Shown here in pieces: positions 1 to 5,078 of a stretch of 5,297 nucleotides of DNA; position 1 is the first letter of the stretch, and every line of letters starts with the position of its first letter. Under the pieces are notes generated by a model, which was not told where the DNA came from, did no database searches, and saw only the letters and a list, made by a program, of their open reading frames with translations. A program made the position numbers and the translations under genes. Source of the stretch: an uncultured Eisenbergiella sp. (lineage in GTDB: Bacteria; Bacillota; Clostridia; Lachnospirales; Lachnospiraceae); the NCBI GenBank assembly GCA_948960675.1, contig CARDPF010000222.1, positions 1-5,297 on the forward strand, in the 5' to 3' direction.

Positions 1-52
1 CATAAACATTTGTATCCTCTAACTGATATAATATAATCTCATGCTCCTGCAT
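1..52 (-). CDS. 5' end of a gene entering from the left edge; N terminus resembles RhuM-family proteins (partial)
   Basis: Reading the minus strand, ATG at 52-50 is preceded by GGAGAGG (68-62) with a 9-nt spacer, a normal Shine-Dalgarno arrangement. The 17 visible codons give MQEHEIILYQLEDTNVY and then the window ends. The pattern of a few polar residues, then EIILYQ, an acidic pair and a short beta-strand is how many RhuM-family (virulence RhuM / Fic-associated, DNA-binding N-terminal domain) proteins begin; that likeness is from memory of the family and rests on 17 residues. RhuM proteins are accessory genes of uncertain role, often near mobile or restriction loci. A real start codon is well supported by the ribosome site; the family assignment is tentative. 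It lies downstream of the uvrB remnant on the same strand and probably has its own promoter in the AT-rich stretch before it. Confidence 0.5.
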   Translation of the reverse strand, partial: MQEHEIILYQLEDTNVY

Positions 53-130
53 AGACACCCGCCTCTCCAAATTATATAACATAATACTTATCATGAAATA
101 AAATAATAGCCCTCATCCACATGATGTTAT

Positions 131-159
131 ATAATACATTACACGAATCCAGGTCACAA
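131..159 (-). promoter_or_regulatory. Candidate promoter for the left-edge gene
   Basis: On the minus strand TTGTGA (159-154) and TATTAT (136-131) are separated by exactly 17 nt, matching 4/6 and 5/6 positions of the sigma-A consensus. It would start transcription about 70 nt before the ATG at 52. The region is very AT-rich, so a chance match is possible. A second TATAAT at 76-71 sits almost on the ribosome site and lacks a good -35. Confidence 0.3.
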
Positions 160-230
160 ACTCCACCCGTCCACCTAGTGTTATTTCGTCCATAATCCTC
201 TATTCCGTCCACAAAATACGGTACAATCAG

Positions 231-250
231 CACCAAATAACACCAAATAA
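231..250. repeat. Direct tandem repeat, two exact copies of CACCAAATAA
   Basis: Positions 231-240 and 241-250 are identical 10-mers, CACCAAATAA. They lie in the AT-rich stretch between the broken end of the uvrB remnant and the left-edge gene, about 28 bp from the uvrB breakpoint. A two-copy tandem decamer could be a slippage product, a protein-binding site or part of a junction sequence; nothing visible decides between these. Confidence 0.6.
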
Positions 251-277
251 TGCGGTTTTCACCCTGTCCCCAAATTA

Positions 278-553
278 GGAGACAAAATACTCCACTGCGT
301 TCTCAGGGAAAAACCCTTTAAACTCACCATATAATTAAGCCACCGGTATTTTATTGTGCGCTATTACCAAAGTGGATTTATTAAGCTGCTGTACCACATT
401 TGCCATTGTAAAGGTCTTGCCGGATCCTGTAACCCCAGACATAGTCTGGAATTGGTTGCCTTCCTGAACCCTTCTGACCTACGCTTCCATGACCTGCGGC
501 TGGTCGCCAATGGTCTGATATTCACTGTGAAGTTTAAAGATTTTTCGTTCCAT
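278..553 (-). pseudogene. uvrB: uvrB 5' remnant: N-terminal ~92 codons with three in-frame stops
   Basis: UvrB is the damage-verifying helicase-like subunit of the UvrABC excinuclease (nucleotide excision repair). Read from ATG 553 in one frame, this stretch gives FKLHSEYQTIGDQPQ at residues 6-20, the P-loop region [14 protein letters not shown] at 40-53, STLVIAHNK at 60-68 and LYGEFKGFFPENAVEYFVS at 74-92, all matching the start of UvrB in order and spacing. Stops interrupt it at codon 25 (TAG 481-479, where a Leu codon is usual), codon 73 (TAA 337-335, where the family has Gln, a CAA-to-TAA change) and codon 93 (TAA 277-275). Homology ends at codon 92; UvrB is usually 650-680 residues. There is no frameshift between the pieces. 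A GGAGG (592-588) sits 10 nt before an in-frame GTG at 577, which may be the original start. It cannot make UvrB; an intact copy is expected elsewhere. It lies downstream of a LexA-box promoter, as uvrB does in Firmicutes. Confidence 0.9.
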
Positions 554-831
554 GAACGTTCTTCGTTCATTTTGCACGAAAAAGCCACCTCCGATTCTAT
601 GTCGAAAAGGATTCCCATAAGCCAATTATTCGTCTTGGCGCATCTTCTGCTTTTCAGAATTTTACTTATATCCCAAACGCCATTGGCGCTTGTTTAGGAC
701 AAACCGGAACAAAAGTGCAGCCGTGCTTGCACAGGCAGTTGACAAATGCTGCAAGAATTAAATGCCCCGCAGTCCCACTGTAAGCCTTTGATTAGCTTAC
801 CACAAATTCCTTCATTTGTACAGATGTGAAC
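554..831 (-). other. Non-coding leader between the SOS promoter and the uvrB remnant
   Basis: About 280 bp without a convincing gene on either strand. It would be the 5' leader of the uvrB remnant if the promoter at 852-857 is used. It contains several small inverted repeats: GTAAGC/GCTTAC (780-785 and 795-800, loop 9) and an imperfect stem centred on CGCCATTGGCG (674-692, one A/C mismatch). A near-copy of the LexA half-sites, GAACAAAAGTGC, occurs at 707-718. A GGAGG at 592-588 looks like a retained ribosome site. An open frame of 84 codons crosses the region and the remnant out of frame with uvrB; its amino-acid sequence after residue 20 is simply UvrB read in the wrong frame. Confidence 0.45.
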
Positions 832-845
832 CGAACTTTTGTTCT
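832..845. promoter_or_regulatory. LexA (DinR) SOS box, CGAAC-N4-GTTC
   Basis: CGAACTTTTGTTCT at 832-845 matches the Bacillus-type LexA operator CGAAC-N4-GTTCG with one mismatch at the last base. It begins 6 nt after a TATAAT (minus strand 857-852), so a bound LexA would cover the transcription start. The downstream sequence is a uvrB remnant, and uvrB is a standard LexA target in Firmicutes, which independently supports the call. Confidence 0.75.
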
Positions 846-851
846 TTTTAT

Positions 852-883
852 ATTATAGTTCAGCCATAATCCCGCGAAGTCAA
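852..883 (-). promoter_or_regulatory. Probable SOS promoter of the uvrB remnant
   Basis: On the minus strand a perfect TATAAT (857-852) lies just before the LexA box. The -35 is less clear: TTGACT (883-878) is a strong match but with a 20-nt spacer, and the sequence at the ideal 17-nt distance (ACTTCG) is poor. Either the promoter is weak or it has drifted along with the pseudogene. Predicted start is within the LexA box at about 845. Confidence 0.5.
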
Positions 884-907
884 AATCGTGCCTTGTGCGC
901 GATTTTG
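881..907. repeat. Inverted repeat / stem-loop 1 (11-bp stem, 5-nt loop)
   Basis: CAAAATCGTGC (881-891) pairs with GCGCGATTTTG (897-907) through 11 positions, ten Watson-Crick and one U-G wobble, around a CTTGT loop. It sits immediately upstream of the SOS promoter and overlaps its TTGACT element. It has no T-tract, so it is not a standard terminator. Confidence 0.65.
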
Positions 908-923
908 CGAGGGCTTTACGCAC

Positions 924-948
924 CAAAACGCGACTTTATCGCGTTTTG
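924..948. repeat. Inverted repeat / stem-loop 2 (10-bp perfect stem, 5-nt loop)
   Basis: CAAAACGCGA (924-933) and TCGCGTTTTG (939-948) are perfectly complementary with loop CTTTA. It is 16 nt from stem-loop 1 and resembles it: both begin with CAAAA and end with TTTTG, with a GC-rich top. The pair looks like one composite element, and may be a dispersed palindromic repeat or a structured RNA fragment. Confidence 0.65.
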
Positions 949-1112
949 TGTGTGCATCTTCGTAACAGTTTTTTAACCGAGACCCCTGCATGTAAAGCAG
1001 GGATTCCCTACCCGCTTTTGGCAAAGTCTGCATTTGCTCCAAGGCAAGTGTCTTTTGTCCGCCTACTCCCCTGACATAATAAGCTGTCCCGTACCCACTA
1101 AAATTGCCGCAC

Positions 1113-1165
1113 AATGGGACGGGAGCATTCCCATCCTCCGGAATGCTCCCGTCCCATTCTTTTTG
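1113..1165 (-). terminator. Strong intrinsic terminator-like hairpin after the peptidase gene (19-bp perfect stem)
   Basis: The arms 1113-1131 and 1140-1158 are perfectly complementary over 19 bp around an 8-nt loop. It begins 13 nt after the stop codon of the peptidase gene, the usual place for an intrinsic terminator of this operon. On the minus strand the hairpin is preceded by AAAAAG and followed only by TTGTGCGG..TTTT, a weak T-tract; on the plus strand it is followed by TTCTTTTTG (1157-1165), a better one. It may therefore act in both directions and also block plus-strand read-through into the operon. Confidence 0.85.
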
Positions 1166-1171
1166 TATATG

Positions 1172-3625
1172 TCAGCGCACATATCCGTCCGCATCAAAAC
1201 TACACATTTCCCCTTCCACAGCTTCCGTCGTATTTTTTAGGTAGCTGCCGTCCTCCAAACGGTACCGCCATCCCGTATCATCCTTTTTCCAGCCTTCAAC
1301 GGATACCCCTTTGGCCAGATAGGAGTTCAGCTGCAAAGCCTCCCTTGTCTCGTCATCCTGAAAATGCCACCATTCCGAGGTCAGCCCCCTAAATCCCACC
1401 TCCAGCATATACTCCGACAACAGCTTTGCATTCTCGTTATTCAGCGATAATATCGAATTCCAACTCAAATCATGCATCGGGGACTGCATGGGCAGTTCAC
1501 CACCCGTTCCCCGGTCCACCAGCGTCAAATCCAGCGCAATTCCCCGGTTATGGGCGGAAGTCACGGCGGCCAGAAAAGCAGAAAGCTTAAACCTCCCGTC
1601 CGTCATAATATCCAGATAAGTAGGCCCTTCTTCCCCTAAAACAATATTTTCCATTCCGGGGATATAATTGCCCATGGCAAAACTTTCCAGCTGCTCCGGG
1701 GTCAGGCTCATCAGAAAGTCCAGCAGTTTAACGCCTTCCTTATGCTCCGTATTTTCCTCCTGTCCTGCTTCCGGCTGTTCCTCCTGTGTCCCATCCTCCC
1801 CTTCCTGGGGAATGAGTCCCAAAGCCCGGCCCTGTGCAAGCCCTGCCTCAAGGGCCGCAATCCATGCCTCCTGCGTCCCCTCCGGCAGCCCTTCCACCGT
1901 TCCTGCTTCCAGTCCTTCCTCCGGCCCGTCCGCTACATCCGTTTCTTTTCCCGGCACCATATCAGGCTCGTCTTTTGGCTCCTGCCTGCCCTGCGCCATT
2001 TGCCGCTTTGCCAGGGTCGCTTTTTCATATCTGGAAAGTTCCTCCCGCCCTTCTTCGGGAAAAAGATCCCCTGCCTCCGGCTTATCTGCGCTTTCGTCCT
2101 CCTCTTCCCCGGGAACCGGGGTGTCCAAGAGCCCTTCTACAGTATCATACAAATACCGGGTTGCCTCATTGGGCCGAAACGCATCATATATGCGCAGGCA
2201 ATAGCCGTCCTCCCACACATTTTTTGCTGCCATTTCCAGCCTTTTTGCACAGGGATACAGATAAGGAACCAAAAGATCGTCGTTTTCCAGACAGACCGTC
2301 TCGTAGCCTTCAATAACCGTCCCCGTGATGTCCGGTATGTCATATTCATGTATGCGGAAAATGGAATCATAGCTATTCGTGATATTGTACTCGCACAATT
2401 CCCCCAGATATTCCGGCAGGTTAATCATACAATAGCCGGACCGCACATATCCTTCCTTCCCCCGGTAACGCACGGCAAAATGCTCTTCCTGCTCTCCCAG
2501 CACGCAAAGGGCCTCCCCTGCCGCCACCGTGTCAAGCGTCCCGCTCTCCTGTACATCCGAAAAAAGTTCTACCGGCACAACCGGCCACACGGTACAGTAC
2601 AGCGGGGAAATATCCGTCCAAAAGGATACCTCGCTGGGCCCCGCCGCAAACGCCTCCGCTTCCTTTTGCTCTTGGCCGTTATAGCCGATTACCCGGAAAC
2701 GCACTTCCGTGCCGGACGGCAGCCTGTCCGTCTCATATGCGGGCGTTTGCGACCAATCCCCGCTTTCCACCGTTTCCCACTGCTGCCCGGCTTCGGACCA
2801 TTGCTGCAGTTCACAGACATTTCCCTTTGCCTCTTCCCAACGCAGGATATACCTGTTTTCTCCCACCGCTTCAAAAGACAGGGCCGGATCCGTCCCCAAT
2901 AGTTCTTCCCGTTCCACCGAAACGGCCTCCGACATGGCGCCGTAATAGGTACAGCCTTCCCCGCTGCGCACTGCCCGCGCGCACAGGCGGATTGGCGTCT
3001 GCCGGTCTGGCAGGGAAAATGCCTCGTCCGCCCCGAAATGCAGCGTCAAGGTCTGGGAACCGGTCTCCGCAAACTGTTCCCAGCCCCCGTTCCCCCCCAT
3101 CCGGTAAAACTCATACCGGGTTTTGTCCTCCCCTTTCCAGCCAAGTGTCACACTTTTGCTATCCGGATCAGTGCTCTTTTGCAGTACCGGGCAGTCCAGT
3201 TCCACCAATGCAATTGCCGCTTCCTCGCTTTTGCTGACGCTCTCCCGGTCCTGACCCAGCAGGTTTTTGCCATACCGGACCGCCTGAAATTTCAATTGCA
3301 AAGCATCCCCGTCCTTTACTCCGGTAATCACGGTGGAATTTTGTGCAAATTCCCCATACAAATCATAGGACTGTGAATCACCGTTCCACCAGAAAATCCG
3401 CACCGCATCCGCATTGGAAGGCTGGGGCCAGCTCAGTGTCATCTCCTCCCCCAAAAGGCTGACGCCAAATTCCCCCTCTCCCAGCTTGGGCCTGCTGCCC
3501 TGGGGCATCCATAAAAGCAGCCCGCCCCCAACAATAATCACCAGCAAAAGCAGGACTGCCAATACAATGACCGGCGCCACCCAAAGTGGTGAACCGTATT
3601 GTTCCTCTTCCTTTCTACTGATCAT
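1172..3625 (-). CDS. Membrane-anchored VanX-type (M15D) D,D-dipeptidase with Fn3-like, SH3b and cell-wall-binding modules
   Basis: An 817-aa zinc peptidase predicted outside the membrane, cutting D-Ala-D-Ala or a related murein peptide. Residues 16-39 form one hydrophobic segment after a short charged N terminus, a signal anchor with the rest outside. Residues about 46-338 hold three Fn3-like beta modules, ending at AVRYG, YYGAMSEAVSV and GPSEVSF. About 341-402 is an SH3b domain (EGYVRSGY). The catalytic domain starts near 412: DAFRP (481-485) supplies the VanX-type Arg484; SAHNRGIALD (690-699) gives zinc ligands His692 and Asp699; EWWH (751-754) gives catalytic Glu751 and ligand His754. Between these blocks, 502-631 is an acidic Glu/Pro/Gly-rich insert; plain VanX is only about 200 aa. 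Residues 779-817 resemble one degenerate cell-wall-binding repeat (GWKKDDTGW..DADGYV). The ATG at 3625 is the first possible start (TGA two codons upstream), but AGGAG is only 2 nt from it. Last gene of an operon with the MATE gene. EWWHF favours M15D over VanY/LdcB; the substrate is inferred and no vanH/vanA is present, so this is not evidence of vancomycin resistance. Confidence 0.88.
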   Translation of the reverse strand: MISRKEEEQYGSPLWVAPVIVLAVLLLLVIIVGGGLLLWMPQGSRPKLGEGEFGVSLLGEEMTLSWPQPSNADAVRIFWWNGDSQSYDLYGEFAQNSTVITGVKDGDALQLKFQAVRYGKNLLGQDRESVSKSEEAAIALVELDCPVLQKSTDPDSKSVTLGWKGEDKTRYEFYRMGGNGGWEQFAETGSQTLTLHFGADEAFSLPDRQTPIRLCARAVRSGEGCTYYGAMSEAVSVEREELLGTDPALSFEAVGENRYILRWEEAKGNVCELQQWSEAGQQWETVESGDWSQTPAYETDRLPSGTEVRFRVIGYNGQEQKEAEAFAAGPSEVSFWTDISPLYCTVWPVVPVELFSDVQESGTLDTVAAGEALCVLGEQEEHFAVRYRGKEGYVRSGYCMINLPEYLGELCEYNITNSYDSIFRIHEYDIPDITGTVIEGYETVCLENDDLLVPYLYPCAKRLEMAAKNVWEDGYCLRIYDAFRPNEATRYLYDTVEGLLDTPVPGEEEDESADKPEAGDLFPEEGREELSRYEKATLAKRQMAQGRQEPKDEPDMVPGKETDVADGPEEGLEAGTVEGLPEGTQEAWIAALEAGLAQGRALGLIPQEGEDGTQEEQPEAGQEENTEHKEGVKLLDFLMSLTPEQLESFAMGNYIPGMENIVLGEEGPTYLDIMTDGRFKLSAFLAAVTSAHNRGIALDLTLVDRGTGGELPMQSPMHDLSWNSILSLNNENAKLLSEYMLEVGFRGLTSEWWHFQDDETREALQLNSYLAKGVSVEGWKKDDTGWRYRLEDGSYLKNTTEAVEGEMCSFDADGYVR

Positions 3626-3639
3626 ATCTCCTCACATTC

Positions 3640-3655
3640 TGCCGCACAAGCGGCA
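3640..3655. repeat. Small intercistronic hairpin (TGCCGC-ACAA-GCGGCA)
   Basis: A 6-bp perfect GC-rich stem with a 4-nt loop in the 47-nt gap between the MATE stop and the peptidase start. On the minus strand it ends 14 nt before the ATG and just before the AGGAG ribosome site, with no T-tract after it, so it is more likely to stabilise mRNA or tune translation of the second gene than to terminate. Short stems of this size also arise by chance. Confidence 0.45.
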
Positions 3656-3672
3656 CTGATTCCCTTTTTTCG

Positions 3673-5016
3673 TCATATTTTGATCTGCGTCCATTTTCCC
3701 ATCCGGAATCGTATGGAGGCAAACAGGAAACGGGACAGCTGATCCGCCACGACTCCCAGCCAAATGCCGATAATTCCCAGCCCAAACACGTAACAGCCAA
3801 GCCATGAAACCAGCGTCCGCATTACGGTCACACTGATCGTAGACGCAACCGCCGTGTATAGCGTATCTCCCGCTCCCCGCAGGCATCCCATGTAAATGAC
3901 CTGGGAAATCTGCAAAATAACGATAAATATAATGACCCGCATGATTCCCACACCGATATCCACAATCTGCCTTTCCGCAAAAAAGAGACTATACAGCGGC
4001 CGCGCACCGAAGAAATAGAGAACCGACAGTATGGCGGATATGATTGCCCCCACTTTTCTGCATGTGCTCCCATACCGTTTTGCCAATTCGGGATCATTTT
4101 CCCCCAAACTTCTGCCGATCAAAGCCACCGCCGCCGATTGCAGACCGTCCCCGAAGGAAAAAGACAACCCCATAATATTCATTGCCACCTGATGGGCCGC
4201 CATTGCATCGTTTCCCTGGTGTGCCGCCATCAGGGAAGTCATCATAAAGCCCACGCGCATCAGAATCTGCTCAAAAAAAACACTGTAGCCCACACCCAAA
4301 AGGCGGCGCAGAGACGCCAGACCCGGGCGGATTTTTTCCTCCAGCATCAAAGGAATGCTGATAAAATTATCCTTTTTATAAATGGATAAAACGCTCATCA
4401 CACACGCTACCACCGTGCCCAGTACCGTGGCAAGTGCCGCCCCGTGAATCCCCAATGCAGGAAAGCCCAAATGCCCTCCGATCAGCAAATAATTAAATAT
4501 AATGTTAATCACATTGGAGGTTACGTTGGTACGCATTGTAATTTTAGTGTTGCCTGCCCCACGCTGCGCGGCGTTAATGACCATCTGCAGGCAGTTAAAG
4601 ATCATTCCCCCCATAATGATCTGAAAATAAGCTACCGCACTGGCATGCGTCTCCACCGTGGAACCGCAAAACCGCAGGATAGGATCCGCAAGTGTTACCA
4701 TCAAAATGCTGATGACCACTGCCATCACCGCCACAAAGCATACACTGGTAAGCGTCAGACTGTTGGCATCCCTGCGCTTCCCTTCCCCTTTCCTTCTGGC
4801 AACCAGCGCAGATACCGCCACATTCGTCGCAAAAAACAGGGCCAGTCCTATGAACTTGGGCTGTGTAGTCAGCCCCACCGCCGCCACCGAATAGGCCCCC
4901 ATGGTGCTGACCATAAAAGAATCCACCAGCCCGGCAAAAGCCGAGAAAAAGGACTCCAATATGGCGGGCCACGCCATATTCCATGTATCCCTCACAATCT
5001 GCCTGTCTTCTTTCAC
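3673..5016 (-). CDS. MATE-family multidrug/metabolite efflux transporter
   Basis: A 447-aa cation-coupled antiporter of the MATE family (MATE, DinF-related MOP superfamily), exporting drugs or metabolites across the cytoplasmic membrane. The length is normal (about 440-460), and the protein is nearly all hydrophobic segments, consistent with 12 helices in two homologous halves. Repeat halves are visible: QRGAGNTK (151-158) answers LRGAGDT (379-385), and the first half opens with WPAILESFFSAFAGLVDSF (16-34) where the second has SVFFEQILMRVGF (245-257). MAAHQVAMNI (272-281) and the GRSLGENDPELAKRY loop (301-315) are typical second-half signatures. The GTG at 5016 was chosen because MATE homology starts a few residues later (IVRDTWNMAWPAIL), a GGGGGG stretch lies 6 nt upstream, and a strong promoter at 5078-5050 places the transcript start at about 5043, downstream of the in-frame ATGs at 5202 and 5148. 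First gene of the operon; the peptidase follows 47 nt later. The exported substrate cannot be told from sequence. Confidence 0.93.
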   Translation of the reverse strand: MKEDRQIVRDTWNMAWPAILESFFSAFAGLVDSFMVSTMGAYSVAAVGLTTQPKFIGLALFFATNVAVSALVARRKGEGKRRDANSLTLTSVCFVAVMAVVISILMVTLADPILRFCGSTVETHASAVAYFQIIMGGMIFNCLQMVINAAQRGAGNTKITMRTNVTSNVINIIFNYLLIGGHLGFPALGIHGAALATVLGTVVACVMSVLSIYKKDNFISIPLMLEEKIRPGLASLRRLLGVGYSVFFEQILMRVGFMMTSLMAAHQGNDAMAAHQVAMNIMGLSFSFGDGLQSAAVALIGRSLGENDPELAKRYGSTCRKVGAIISAILSVLYFFGARPLYSLFFAERQIVDIGVGIMRVIIFIVILQISQVIYMGCLRGAGDTLYTAVASTISVTVMRTLVSWLGCYVFGLGIIGIWLGVVADQLSRFLFASIRFRMGKWTQIKI

Positions 5017-5022
5017 CTTCGT

Positions 5023-5028
5023 CCCCCC
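5023..5028 (-). promoter_or_regulatory. Ribosome binding site deciding the GTG start of the MATE gene
   Basis: Six consecutive G residues on the minus strand (5028-5023) end 6 nt before GTG 5016. GGGGGG can pair with the anti-Shine-Dalgarno UCCUCC along its full length using two G-U wobbles. An AGGGAG slightly farther upstream is too distant (about 15 nt). No comparable site precedes the longer in-frame ATG starts. Confidence 0.55.
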
Positions 5029-5049
5029 GCACTCCCTGTATTTTCTCCT

Positions 5050-5078
5050 ATTGTATACGCAAAACCACTTTTTTTCAA
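5050..5078 (-). promoter_or_regulatory. Sigma-A promoter of the MATE-peptidase operon
   Basis: On the minus strand TTGAAA (5078-5073) and TACAAT (5055-5050) are separated by exactly 17 nt; each matches 5 of 6 consensus positions. Predicted start near 5043 gives a leader of about 27 nt before the GTG. No LexA box or clear operator palindrome overlaps it. Confidence 0.7.

Larger units (their letters stand above)
53..277. other. AT-rich intergenic stretch beyond the uvrB breakpoint
   Basis: No open frame of note on either strand. UvrB-like codons stop at 278 and nothing further of uvrB (expected next: YYDYYQPEAYVP) can be read here in any frame. The stretch holds the tandem decamer at 231-250, a candidate promoter at 131-159, and the ribosome site of the left-edge gene. 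At its right end GTCCCC (267-272) and GGAGAC (278-283) form an imperfect inverted repeat (5/6) exactly at the breakpoint. Its base composition is visibly more AT-rich than the two large genes. Confidence 0.5.
861..1112. other. Intergenic region between the operon terminator and the SOS promoter
   Basis: About 250 bp without a supported gene. An 84-codon minus-strand frame spans it, but it needs a TTG start that lies inside the terminator stem, has no ribosome site, and is laid straight across both palindromes. Besides the two stem-loops above there is CCCTGC/GCAGGG (984-989 and 997-1002, loop 7). The density of palindromes suggests a repeat-derived or RNA-structured segment, not coding DNA. 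Confidence 0.5.

Noticed and set aside
364..618. 84-codon minus-strand frame starting MGILFDIESE
   Set aside because: Its second half is the uvrB remnant read one frame off. The first part might be a decayed upstream piece, but nothing supports it as a protein.
356..697. 113-codon plus-strand frame
   Set aside because: It is antisense to the uvrB remnant and its leader, with no ribosome site or recognisable family.
857..865. Shared 9-mer AGTTCAGCC at 857-865 and 5084-5092, both just upstream of a promoter -10 or -35
   Set aside because: A single 9-mer shared within 5 kb is likely chance, and its position relative to the two promoters differs.
978..989. Similarity of CCGAGACCCCTG to the right-edge sequence CCGGACACCCCTG (5285-5297), as possible ends of a mobile element
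   Set aside because: The match is short and imperfect, neighbouring bases do not agree, and no transposase or target duplication is seen between them.
860..1114. 84-codon minus-strand frame between the terminator and the SOS promoter
   Set aside because: It needs a TTG start inside the terminator stem, has no ribosome site, and runs across both palindromes; the palindromes explain the sequence better than coding.
1742..2902. 386-codon and other long plus-strand frames across the peptidase gene
   Set aside because: They are antisense to a gene with clear catalytic motifs. They are rich in Pro, Arg and Ser because the peptidase insert is Glu/Gly-rich with GC-biased codons.
1172..3625. Part of a vancomycin resistance cluster
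   Set aside because: The VanX-type domain alone does not indicate resistance. No vanH, vanA-type ligase or vanRS is in the window, and the protein appears extracytoplasmic, unlike resistance VanX.
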